A DNA stretch of 51,982 nucleotides from assembly GCF_900091955.1 (NCBI RefSeq), contig NZ_FMDF01000153.1:1-51982 (forward strand). Reading direction: 5' to 3'. Both the position numbers and the translations under genes were made by a program. Position 1 is the first letter of the stretch. The number at the start of each line of letters is the position of its first letter. Below the pieces are notes generated by a model. It ran no database searches, was not told the origin of the DNA, and saw only the letters and a list, made by a program, of their open reading frames with translations. This DNA is from Streptomyces sp. Ncost-T10-10d. GTDB taxonomy: Bacteria; Actinomycetota; Actinomycetes; Streptomycetales; Streptomycetaceae. Positions 1 to 8,439 of this stretch are shown piece by piece.

Positions 1-3000
1 CCGGAACACCGACCGAAATCGCACCAGCCACCGCCTGCGAGGTCACCACCACCTCAGCCCCAGCGGTCTCGACCATGTAAGCCACCCGCTCCGCCGGCAG
101 ACCCGGGTCCACCGGCAGATACGCACCACCCGCCTTCACCACCGCCAGCAACGCCACCACCATCTCGACCCCACGCTCCAACGCGACGCCGACCACCGAC
201 TCCGGACCCACCCCACGCCCCACCAACAACCACGCCAACCGATTCGCCCGCTCATCCAACTCCCGGTACGACACCTCCACACCCTCAAACACCACCGCCA
301 CCGCACCCGGCGACCGCACCACCTGCGCCTCGAACAACCCCGACAACGTCGACGCCTCAACCCCCACCGCCGTGTCATTCCACTCCACCAACACCCGCCG
401 ACGCTCACCGGCATCGAGCACATCGATCGCGCTCAGCGGCACGTCAGGCCCTCCGTCCAGTGCCACCTCCAGTGCCGCCACCAGACCCTCGACTGCCGTA
501 CGCACCAGCGCGCCGACGGCCGTCGGCTCAACCGGCGCCACCGCGTCCACGGAGAGACCGATCTCGTCGCCGTTGTCATCCACGAGCAGGGCGAGCGGGT
601 AGTTGGAGCGCTCACGCGCGAACACCAGCCGGGTGCCCTCCATCGCCGTGTCCCAGCTGGCCTCGGCATCCTGGCCGGCGTTGTGGCGGTAGTTGAGGAA
701 GGAGGTGAACAGCGGCCCGTCGCCCAGCATGCCGCTGGCACGCTGCGCCACGACCAACGGAGCGTGCTCGTGCTCCAGTAGTTCGGCAAGCTGCCCGCGC
801 ATCCCGGTGACGGCGGCGAGCGCGCCCTGCTCGTCGACGCGGGCGCGCACGGGGAGCATGTTCATGAAGGGGCCGGGGACCCGGTCGGCGCCCGCGCCGG
901 CGTTCAGGCGGCCGAGCAGAACGGTGCCGAAGACCACGTCGCCGCGGCCACTGACCGCGGCGAGCACCCGGGCCCACGTCACGTGCAGTACCGTCGCCGT
1001 GCTGACGCCGGCCCGGCGCGCCACGTTCCGCAGCCGAGCAGTCAACTTCTCATCGAGCGGCAGTGTTTCGACCACCGCACCGGTTCCGTCGCCTCGGACG
1101 TCGGCCAGCGCGTACGGGGCCGTCGGCTCGGTGATGTCACCGAGCAGTCCCGCGAAGTACTGCTCGTCCGTGGCCCGGTCGGCGCCGCCGCGCACCTGGG
1201 CCACGAAGTTGCGGAACGGCAGCGGCTCCGGCAGGTCGTCGTCCTGCCCGGCAAGGAAGGCCTTCACCTCATCGAGCACAACGTTGAGCGCCGTGTGGTC
1301 GCGGACGGCGTGGTGCATCCGCATCAGCACCAGCCAGCGTTCGCCGCCGGCGGCTGCTGCGAGTCGGAGGTCGAGCAGCGGCGCCCGGCCCAGGTCCATC
1401 GACGAGCCGACGAGTGCGACCAACTCGTTGACGGGATCGGCGCTCTGCGGGTCCAGCGTCACCTCGGCAACCGGCATCACGGCCTTGCGCCACACCACCT
1501 GGACCGGCTCGCGCAGACCCTCCCATGCCAGGGCGGTACGGAAGATGTCGTGGCGGTCGATCACCGCCTGCAGGGCGTCCGCGAAGGCGTCCGCCCGTTC
1601 CCGCGAGTCGAACTCCAGCACCACCGGCATGACGTAGGCGTCGTCGCCGCCGTCGGCGAGCAGGTGGTGGAAGAGCAGGCCCTCCTGGAGCGGGGCGAGC
1701 GGGTAGATGTCCGCGATGTTGGCCGCGCCGCCCTCGACCGTGGCGACGATCCGAGCGACCTCCTCCGTCGTGAGGTCCACCAGCGGAAGCATCTGCGGCG
1801 TGATCTCGGTCGCACCCTCCGGGATCAGGTTCTCCGGCACCGCCACCTGTTCCGGACCTGCCGCCAGGGCCAGCCCGGCCGGTGTCGGTGTCTGGAACAG
1901 CACCCGGATCGACAGCGCGACGCCGCGGGCCCGCAGGACCTCCGCCAAGCGCACTCCAAGGAGGGAGTGGCCGCCGAGCCGGAAGAAGTCGTCGTCCACG
2001 CCCACGTTCTCCAGGCCCAGTACCTCGGCGAACGCGGCGCAGAGTATCTCCTCGCGCACGTTCGCCGGCCCGCGGCCGGCGCCGGTCGTGTACTCGGGGG
2101 CGGGCAGGGCCTTGCGGTCCAGCTTCCCGTTCACGGACAGCGGCAGCTCATCCAGCACCACCACGGCGGACGGCACCATGTACTCCGGCAGCCTCTCCCC
2201 GACGAACCGGCGCACCGACTCAGGCAGTTCACCGACATCGCCGCCCCCGACGAGGTAGGCGACAAGCCGGATGTCACCGGGGCTGTCGTGGCGGGCGATG
2301 ACAGCGACCTGCGCGACCCGGGGATGGGCCGCGATAACGGCCTGGACCTCACCCGGCTCGATCCGGAAGCCCCGGATCTTGACCTGCTCGTCGGTACGCC
2401 CCAGATACTCGACCACACCATCCGCGTTCCAACGCGCAATGTCACCGGTGCGGTACAACCGCTCACCCGATGCGTACGGCGACGCAACGAACCGCTCCGC
2501 CGTCAGACCGGGACGGCCCGCGTAACCACGCGCCAGCTGCACACCCGCCAGATACAACTCACCCGCCACACCCACCGGCACCGGCCGCAACGCACCATCC
2601 AGCACGAACACCCGCGTATTCGCCACCGGACCACCGATCGGCACCACCCCACCCCGGTCACCCCGCTCACACTCCCACGCCGTGACATCGACCGAAGCCT
2701 CCGTCGGCCCGTACAAGTTGTGCAGCTCCACACCCGGAAGAACCTCGAAGAACCGATCCCGCACCAACGACGTCAGCGCCTCACCCGAACACACCACACG
2801 CCGCAACACCCCCGCACAGCCCGCCACCCCCGGATCCGCCAGGAACGCCTCCAGCATCGACGGCACGAAATGCGCCGTCGTCACCCGCTGACCACGAATC
2901 ACCCCAGCCAGACACGACGGATCCTTGTGACCCTCCGGCCGCACCATCACCAGACCCGCACCCACCGACAACGGCCAGAAGAACTCCCACACCGACACAT

Positions 3001-4954
3001 CAAAACCGAACGGCGTCTTCTGCACCACCCGATCCACACCCTCAAGCCCGAACCGCTCCTGCATCCACACCAACCGGTTCACAATGCCCTCATGCGACAC
3101 CACCACACCCTTGGGCCGCCCCGTCGAACCCGACGTGAAAATCACATACGCCGGATGCGACGGCAACACCCCCACACCCAACGACACACCCGACAACCCC
3201 GCCAACTCCCCCACAACAGCAGGCTCATCCAGCACCACCCGGCCCACGGACGCCGGCACCACACCAACCGACGAACCCACCGACACCACCACCTCGACCC
3301 CAGCAGTCTCAACCATGTAAGCCACCCGCTCCGCCGGCAGACCCGGATCCACCGGCAGATACGCACCACCCGCCTTCACCACCGCCAACAACGCCACCAC
3401 CATCTCGACCCCACGCTCCAACGCGACGCCGACCACCGACTCCGGACCCACCCCACGCCCCACCAACAACCACGCCAACCGATTCGCCCGCTCATCCAAC
3501 TCCCGGTACGACACCTCCACACCCTCAAACACCACCGCCACCGCACCCGGCGACCGCACCACCTGCGCCTCGAACAACCCCGACAACGTCGACGCCTCAA
3601 CCCCCACCGCCGTGTCATTCCACTCCACCAACACCCGCCGACGCTCACCGTCGTCCATGAGTTCGGCGTGGTCGGCGAGTTCAGTCGGTTCGACGGACGT
3701 CATCCAGTGCACGAGGTTCATGAATCGCCGGGAGATGTCGACCGCCCCCTGCGCTTCATGGCGCTCCGGGTTGACGTCGACGTTGATCTGCAGGCCGGAA
3801 CGCCCGTAGATGTCGATCCGGACGTCGTCGACCGGGCCGGTGGAGAGGTTGTGTGCCGTGCTGCTGCACGGCCCGAAGCGCAGGTCGTAGTCGAAGTGCA
3901 TGACGTTGATGTGCAGGCCGCACAGGTCGCTGTCGACGATGTTCAGATCGCCGAGCATGTCCTTGTAGCGGTAGCCCTGGTGGCGCAATCCGTCGCGGAC
4001 GACTCGGCTGGTCTGCCGGACGACGTCCTCGACGGTGGACTCCGGTCCGATGGACAGCCGCAACGGGATGATGTTGGAGGTCATCCCGGGGATGCCGAGT
4101 GTCCGCTTATCGAAGCGGGCGCGCACCGGCAGGCCGATCACCACATCCTGCTCGCCGGTGAGGCGGCGCTGGTACAGGGCGGCGGCGGAGATCACCAGGC
4201 CGGGGAGGCTGGTTCGCAGCCGTCGGGCGGCGGCGAGCAGAGCCTCTGAGGCGCCCTGGTCGATGCCGTCGGTGTGGCGCAGTGGCGCCTGCTGGGCGCG
4301 TCGGCTGCGGTAGGAGTCGTCGCCGCTGACGGCCGGGTGGTCGGCGAGCACGTGGTGCCAGTACGCCTGGTCGTCCTTGAAGTCGCTGGACGCACGGTAG
4401 GCGGCGTCGGCGTCGAACATGACGGAGACCGGTTCGACGGCTCCTTCGGCGGGCGAGCGGCCCTCGACGAGGGCGGTGTAGATCTCGGAGGCCCGGGTGG
4501 CGATGAGCAGGGCGCCCTGGCCGTCCAGAACCAGGTGATGCATACGGGTGTACCAGATGTGCCGGTCGTCGGCGACCTTGATGATGGCGGTGCCGCTCAG
4601 CGGCTCGTCGACCACCTTCATGGGCCGGTCGAGGTCGGCGTGCATCCAGGCGAGGGCGGCGGCGTGGGGGTCGGCCTCGGTGCTGGCGTCGACCACGTGG
4701 ACGGGGTAGTCGGCGGCGTCGTGCACGTATTGCCGTGGGCTTCCGTCGATCAGGCGGATGCGCAGGCGGAGGGCCTCGACCTCCTCCGTCCTGAGCCGGG
4801 CGGCCTCCACCAGCAGGTCGTGATCGACAGGGCCGTGGATCTCCAGGTATTCGGAGATGTAGAAGGACCGGTTATCGGGGGCGAGTTGCTGGGCGTACCA
4901 CATACCGAGCTGGCCAGCCATGAGTTCCCGGAGTTCAGCCTCGCGCATTGCCAT
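1..4954 (-). CDS. Nonribosomal peptide synthetase, C-A(Ser)-T-C-A..., 3' end outside window
   Basis: About 1651 codons are visible and the frame stays open to the window edge. The start is ATG at 4954, with GGAG about 9 nt upstream; a second ATG lies at 4948. Domains: an N-terminal condensation domain resembling the EntF/DhbF type, with HHLVLDG at residues 139-145. A first adenylation domain spans about 435-960, with TSGSTGRPKG near 605. Its specificity residues, counted by eye from FDVSVWEF at 651-658 onward, read DVWHVSLVDK, a textbook serine code. A carrier domain has GGHSL with the phosphopantetheine serine at 997. A second condensation domain (about 1080-1490) has HHLLADGGD at 1096 and HHAVRDH at 1214-1220. 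A second adenylation domain begins near 1515. There is no loading domain at the N terminus, so a partner must supply the donor acyl or peptidyl group in trans. The product is unknown because the cluster continues off-window. Confidence 0.95.
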   Translation of the reverse strand, partial: MAMREAELRELMAGQLGMWYAQQLAPDNRSFYISEYLEIHGPVDHDLLVEAARLRTEEVEALRLRIRLIDGSPRQYVHDAADYPVHVVDASTEADPHAAALAWMHADLDRPMKVVDEPLSGTAIIKVADDRHIWYTRMHHLVLDGQGALLIATRASEIYTALVEGRSPAEGAVEPVSVMFDADAAYRASSDFKDDQAYWHHVLADHPAVSGDDSYRSRRAQQAPLRHTDGIDQGASEALLAAARRLRTSLPGLVISAAALYQRRLTGEQDVVIGLPVRARFDKRTLGIPGMTSNIIPLRLSIGPESTVEDVVRQTSRVVRDGLRHQGYRYKDMLGDLNIVDSDLCGLHINVMHFDYDLRFGPCSSTAHNLSTGPVDDVRIDIYGRSGLQINVDVNPERHEAQGAVDISRRFMNLVHWMTSVEPTELADHAELMDDGERRRVLVEWNDTAVGVEASTLSGLFEAQVVRSPGAVAVVFEGVEVSYRELDERANRLAWLLVGRGVGPESVVGVALERGVEMVVALLAVVKAGGAYLPVDPGLPAERVAYMVETAGVEVVVSVGSSVGVVPASVGRVVLDEPAVVGELAGLSGVSLGVGVLPSHPAYVIFTSGSTGRPKGVVVSHEGIVNRLVWMQERFGLEGVDRVVQKTPFGFDVSVWEFFWPLSVGAGLVMVRPEGHKDPSCLAGVIRGQRVTTAHFVPSMLEAFLADPGVAGCAGVLRRVVCSGEALTSLVRDRFFEVLPGVELHNLYGPTEASVDVTAWECERGDRGGVVPIGGPVANTRVFVLDGALRPVPVGVAGELYLAGVQLARGYAGRPGLTAERFVASPYASGERLYRTGDIARWNADGVVEYLGRTDEQVKIRGFRIEPGEVQAVIAAHPRVAQVAVIARHDSPGDIRLVAYLVGGGDVGELPESVRRFVGERLPEYMVPSAVVVLDELPLSVNGKLDRKALPAPEYTTGAGRGPANVREEILCAAFAEVLGLENVGVDDDFFRLGGHSLLGVRLAEVLRARGVALSIRVLFQTPTPAGLALAAGPEQVAVPENLIPEGATEITPQMLPLVDLTTEEVARIVATVEGGAANIADIYPLAPLQEGLLFHHLLADGGDDAYVMPVVLEFDSRERADAFADALQAVIDRHDIFRTALAWEGLREPVQVVWRKAVMPVAEVTLDPQSADPVNELVALVGSSMDLGRAPLLDLRLAAAAGGERWLVLMRMHHAVRDHTALNVVLDEVKAFLAGQDDDLPEPLPFRNFVAQVRGGADRATDEQYFAGLLGDITEPTAPYALADVRGDGTGAVVETLPLDEKLTARLRNVARRAGVSTATVLHVTWARVLAAVSGRGDVVFGTVLLGRLNAGAGADRVPGPFMNMLPVRARVDEQGALAAVTGMRGQLAELLEHEHAPLVVAQRASGMLGDGPLFTSFLNYRHNAGQDAEASWDTAMEGTRLVFARERSNYPLALLVDDNGDEIGLSVDAVAPVEPTAVGALVRTAVEGLVAALEVALDGGPDVPLSAIDVLDAGERRRVLVEWNDTAVGVEASTLSGLFEAQVVRSPGAVAVVFEGVEVSYRELDERANRLAWLLVGRGVGPESVVGVALERGVEMVVALLAVVKAGGAYLPVDPGLPAERVAYMVETAGAEVVVTSQAVAGAISVGVP
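51..410. repeat. Direct repeat copy 1, start of second adenylation domain
   Basis: This stretch is nearly identical to 3291-3650 (offset 3240 bp). Positions 149-410 match 3389-3650 without a difference by eye, and only scattered substitutions occur in 51-148. It encodes the N-terminal end of the second adenylation domain. Such near-identity inside one synthetase gene suggests recent gene conversion or module duplication. Confidence 0.9.
3291..3650. repeat. Direct repeat copy 2, start of first adenylation domain
   Basis: Partner of 51-410. It ends abruptly at 3650, where the condensation-to-adenylation linker sequences of the two modules diverge completely. It covers the first part of the serine adenylation domain. 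Confidence 0.9.
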
Positions 4955-5327
4955 TTCCGCACACTCCAATCGTTCGTCTCATCGACTGGAACAGCACGGG
5001 CCCCCACCACCGAGGCATACCACATGACCGCCCAGCTCTTGGTGCAAAAGCTGTAATCTGGCAGTTCGCACTTCCTTGGTGCCCCGGAAATTTCGGGCCG
5101 GCGGATCGGCGTGCGACCGGTTCGTCTCTGCGGCCCGGTTGTCGTGAGGGGTCGTGGAGTCGCCGGTGTGCCGCCTTGCCGGAAACAGAATCCACCGGAC
5201 GTCGAGCGCCATCGGAACGGTAGGGACCTGGGTGGCGCTGCGGGTGCCCGACAGGGGATTGCTGCTTCGCGGTGATCCACTATGACCCAGTGCCGCACCG
5301 GCGATCAATGTTCCGCGTCCGCCTGGC

Positions 5328-5398
5328 CAACTGCCGCTTCCGCCAACGGCGTCGAGCCCCTCCGGACACGTTCAACTGTGCCGAAGCGGCAGTTGAAC
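5328..5398. promoter_or_regulatory. Nested inverted repeats in NRPS-P450 intergenic region
   Basis: The 620-bp gap 4955-5574 between the divergent NRPS and P450 genes has no convincing gene. It contains a 13-bp arm at 5328-5340 (caactgccgcttc) that is perfectly complementary to 5383-5395. A second perfect 9-bp palindrome (gttcaactg/cagttgaac) lies at 5370-5378 and 5390-5398 with an 11-bp spacer. Nesting of repeats sharing a CAACTG core is what a cooperative operator could look like. No regulator can be named, and no iron-box (TTAGGTTAGGCT-type) was seen here. Confidence 0.35.
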
Positions 5399-5574
5399 AG
5401 GGTGTTCCCGGTGTGCGAACCGAGGGGCCGTGAGCAGGTCGGTCGTCCGCCGCCGTTTCCTTGACGGTCTCCGCCGGGTGCTGCGACCGTGACAGCGGCC
5501 TATGGCCTGCCCGGTTCGTCCGCCCGCGGTTTTTCTCCGGCCCCGAATCCCGAATGAATGTGTGAGGCACCCGT

Positions 5575-6777
5575 ATGCCCAGTGAGTCGACGGTTTCGCC
5601 GCCGCATATCGACCTGGTGGATCCCGAACTCTATTCACATGGTGACCCTTTCACGCAATGGCGGTGGCTGCGCGCGAATGATCCGGTGCATTGGCATCCA
5701 CCGGCCGAACTGCCGGGTTTCTGGTCGCTGACCCGATACGACAACGTCCGGACGGCGTACAGGGATTCGGAGACATTCAGTTCGGCACAGGGAATTCTAT
5801 TGCGGCCGGCCGAGCACGGGGCGGATCCCGGGGGCGGGCGCACCCTGGCTCTCACGGATCCGCCGCGTCACAAGCAGCTCCGGGAGCTGGTCGACGGGTG
5901 GTTCACGGTCCGTTCGGTGCGGGCGCTGGAGGAGGAGATGCGGGACATCGCGCGCAGCGTGGTGGACCGGGCTCTGGAGCGGGGTGGCTGCGATTTCGTT
6001 GCGGACATCGCGGCGCGGATCCCGCTGTATGTGATCTGCAAGATGATGGGGGTCCCGCAGTCCGACTGGGAGTATCTCTATGATTTGACCAGTCAGGCCT
6101 TCGCGGCAGGTGATCCGGTCACCCGGCGCTTCGCCCACCTGGAGATCCTGGGATACTTCGAGACGCTCCAGGAGGAGAAGGCGGCCCGGCCGGGCGACGA
6201 CCTGGTGAGCGTGCTGGCGACGGCGAGTGTCGACGGTGAGCGGCTGAGCCCGGAAGACGTCATCCTCAACTGTGACAACCTGCTGGTCGGCGGCACCGAG
6301 AACACCCGGATCGCGGCCTCCGGAGGGATGCTGGCGCTGCTTGAGCATCCCGGCCAGTGGCACGCGTTGTCGCAGGATCCTGGGCTGCTGCCGAACGGGG
6401 TCGAGGAGATCCTTCGCTGGACGTCCACCGCGACCCACATCATGCGTACCGCTACCCGGTCGGTGGAGATAGGCGGGCGGCGCATCGCGGCGGGTGACAG
6501 GGTCGTGTTCTGGCTCCCGTCGGCCAACCGCGACGAGGAGGTGTTCGAGGATCCCGATCGTTTCGACGTGGGCCGACAGCCCAACCGGCATCTGGCACTG
6601 GGATTCGGCGAGCACTTCTGCCTGGGAGCGATGCTCGCCCGGGTGGAACTACGGTTGCTGTACGGCGAGTTGCTCGACCGGTCGGTGCGGGTGGAGCTGG
6701 ACGGTACGCCGACCCTTCTGTCGTCGATCGTGGTCAACGGTCCGGAGCGTCTACCGGTCCAGCTGAAGGCCGGCTGA
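5575..6777 (+). CDS. Cytochrome P450
   Basis: A 400-residue soluble bacterial P450, a haem monooxygenase. The ExxR motif is E278-R281 in EILR. The haem loop GFGEHFCLG places the thiolate at Cys349. The I-helix motif reads GGTENTR (about 239-245), so the usual acid-alcohol pair Glu-Thr is Glu242-Asn243, followed by Thr244. The start ATG has GAGG about 8 nt upstream. It is divergent from the NRPS across a 620-bp intergenic region, so it probably tailors that peptide, for example by hydroxylating an amino acid or the finished product. No ferredoxin or reductase gene lies beside it. The substrate is not predictable from this sequence. Confidence 0.93.
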   Translation: MPSESTVSPPHIDLVDPELYSHGDPFTQWRWLRANDPVHWHPPAELPGFWSLTRYDNVRTAYRDSETFSSAQGILLRPAEHGADPGGGRTLALTDPPRHKQLRELVDGWFTVRSVRALEEEMRDIARSVVDRALERGGCDFVADIAARIPLYVICKMMGVPQSDWEYLYDLTSQAFAAGDPVTRRFAHLEILGYFETLQEEKAARPGDDLVSVLATASVDGERLSPEDVILNCDNLLVGGTENTRIAASGGMLALLEHPGQWHALSQDPGLLPNGVEEILRWTSTATHIMRTATRSVEIGGRRIAAGDRVVFWLPSANRDEEVFEDPDRFDVGRQPNRHLALGFGEHFCLGAMLARVELRLLYGELLDRSVRVELDGTPTLLSSIVVNGPERLPVQLKAG

Positions 6778-6947
6778 CCGTCACTTCCTCGCGAGGTACG
6801 CCTGCGTCGCGGGCGCATCGGATTGCGAGGCGGCGCAGGTGCCGGGATCCGTAGGTCCGGGCCACCCGGGAGCGGGCTTGCACCATGCCTCGTTGCCGCC
6901 CATCGCCGACACGGCGGAAGGGTTCCCGTCCGGCTCCGTGGCGGCCT

Positions 6948-7133
6948 GCTATGGACCGTCTCCAACGGGCCGTACCGCTCGCGCAGGTCCCGCCATGGAA
7001 CACGAGCGCGGGTGCGCCGGCGTATCCCGTCCATCAGCTGCCGCTTGGTGTGCACCGGCCCCCGTCCAGGCTTTTTCCCGACGGGGAGTACCAGCTTCAG
7101 CTTCGCCCACTGTGCATTCGTCAGATCATGCCT
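6948..7133 (-). pseudogene. IS5-family transposase remnant (N-terminal part)
   Basis: The minus strand encodes a stretch reading LTNAQWAKL...LLPV-like GKKPGRGPVHTKRQLMDG...RVPWRDLRERYGP. This is the conserved N-terminal DUF4096-type domain of IS5-group transposases. The similarity stops after about 62 residues at ETVHS, and no frame recovers the DDE catalytic domain. It is therefore a decayed insertion-sequence relic downstream of the P450. The rest of 6778-7330 holds nothing else I recognise. Confidence 0.8.
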
Positions 7134-7330
7134 CCCCACGCGGTGGATCCCGACACATCGAGATCCACTTCTGGGACGCGTCCCGAACCTCACAGGGCAA
7201 TACACCTGGTCCTGTCCGGGCCCGAGGGCGGGTGGCGTCTGGTGGCCCCCCGAGGGGTCGACGTCACCGTTCTCCCACTTGGGGTCGTAGGCCCAGGGCG
7301 GACCGTTCAGCGGTACGCCGCACACGAAAG

Positions 7331-7377
7331 ACCCGGTGTGTCCCTCCGCCATGACGCTGCATCCGGACACACCGGGT
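7331..7377 (-). terminator. Terminator hairpin of DUF4232-like gene
   Basis: A perfect 13-bp inverted repeat, acccggtgtgtcc (7331-7343) and ggacacaccgggt (7365-7377), with a 21-nt loop. It begins 13 bp beyond the stop codon of the minus-strand gene at 7390. No T tract is present, as is common in Streptomyces. Confidence 0.7.
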
Positions 7378-7389
7378 TGTGGGAAGAGG

Positions 7390-7896
7390 TCAGGCGCCGC
7401 GCTGGACCGGACCGATGAGGGTACCGGTGGCCACCTCGAGCTTGCCCTGGGCGACGGACGTACCAGGGATCTCCCCGTCCGGAGCCTGGAGCGTGAACGA
7501 TGCCTCCCCCGCGGCGGTGCTGCGGCCGCTACTGGGAACCTGGATATCGAAGTGCACGGGGTGGCCCGGGCCGAAGGTCACCACGGTTGCCTGGTTGCCG
7601 TAGTGGCCGGCGGTGACCCCGATATCCGAACCGCGGTCCGAGAAACTCACGTTGGTGGGCGAACCGGCCAGCTTGCACGGCTCGTACCCGCGCGGCGCGG
7701 TCAGCGTCACGCGGTAGTGACGGTGCCCTGCGCTGGCGGGCGCATCGGTGATCTTCGCGGTGTGGTTGGCCGGCCGGCAGGCCGAAGGGGCGAGGCCGCC
7801 GGCCGTTACGGGCGAAGCCTGCGCGACTCCCGCACCAACAGCACCCGTCAGCGCAGTGGCGGCGACGGTGACGGCGAACTTCCAGTTTGTACGCAT
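7390..7896 (-). CDS. Secreted DUF4232-like protein
   Basis: 168 residues. The ATG at 7896 is chosen because AAGGAG lies 8 nt upstream; a GTG at 7903-7905 overlaps that Shine-Dalgarno and is unlikely. A Sec signal peptide covers residues 1 to about 28: Arg/Lys start, hydrophobic core, and an AQA-S cleavage site. The mature part has two cysteines (in PSACRP and EPCKLAG) spaced as in DUF4232 proteins, and is beta-rich with glycine turns. DUF4232 proteins are abundant secreted actinobacterial proteins of unknown function. It stands alone between an IS relic and a gene-poor stretch, with its own terminator. Confidence 0.8.
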   Translation of the reverse strand: MRTNWKFAVTVAATALTGAVGAGVAQASPVTAGGLAPSACRPANHTAKITDAPASAGHRHYRVTLTAPRGYEPCKLAGSPTNVSFSDRGSDIGVTAGHYGNQATVVTFGPGHPVHFDIQVPSSGRSTAAGEASFTLQAPDGEIPGTSVAQGKLEVATGTLIGPVQRGA

Positions 7897-8439
7897 CCTG
7901 AACACTCCTTGCCTTGCTTAATGGCCCTGTGGGTGTTCTCCATCAGAACCATGGTCAACACGATTCCTGCCCCTCAACACTCGCGGGGAATGTCTCAGGA
8001 TTGACACGGCCGTACGACCAGACGTGTGCAACCCATACGGACCGTTGAGGTTCGACCACACGTCTGAAGGTCCCGCCCGAAGGGCGCGTCCGGTCGCTCA
8101 CTGAGGGTTTCGCTTTGCCGTCGGGTGGTGACTGCCGGCGATCCCTGCGGTGCCGATGGGATGCGGTACGCGGAGTGTGGGGCCTGACTGTTGAGCGGCG
8201 GGCGCTCATGAACAGGTACGGCGAGAGGCCGGAGGGGCGGTTCGCGGCAGGGTGGGAAGACCGCGGTGATCGCGATGCCGGGTTCAGGCGGGGATCGCCG
8301 CCGTTTCCGGGTGAGTGGGTCGACGGCGACTGTGTGGCAGCCGCTGAAAAGGCATGGCTGGAAAGTCGGGATCCGCACCCGTCCGACGGCGGCAGTTCCT
8401 GGTGACCACTGAAAGCGCCACGGCTACACATCTCCTGTA
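7897..8439. other. Gene-poor stretch
   Basis: 543 bp with no convincing coding region on either strand: open frames here lack a Shine-Dalgarno site or a recognisable protein. A 10-bp inverted repeat, cagacgtgtg at 8019-8028 and cacacgtctg at 8057-8066, is the only structure I see. It may hold the promoter of the minus-strand secreted protein. Confidence 0.5.

Noticed and set aside
983..4249. Long plus-strand open frame of about 1088 codons
   Set aside because: It lies antisense to the NRPS. Its translation is Arg/His-rich low-complexity sequence without domains, while the minus strand encodes clear C, A and T motifs.
4955..5574. Iron-box (DmdR/IdeR-type) expected if the NRPS made a catechol siderophore
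   Set aside because: No TTAGGTTAGGCT-like palindrome was found in the NRPS-P450 intergenic region, so iron control is not claimed.
8019..8066. 10-bp inverted repeat cagacgtgtg/cacacgtctg with a 28-bp spacer
   Set aside because: Too short and too far from a gene start to call an operator or terminator; chance is likely in G/C-rich DNA.
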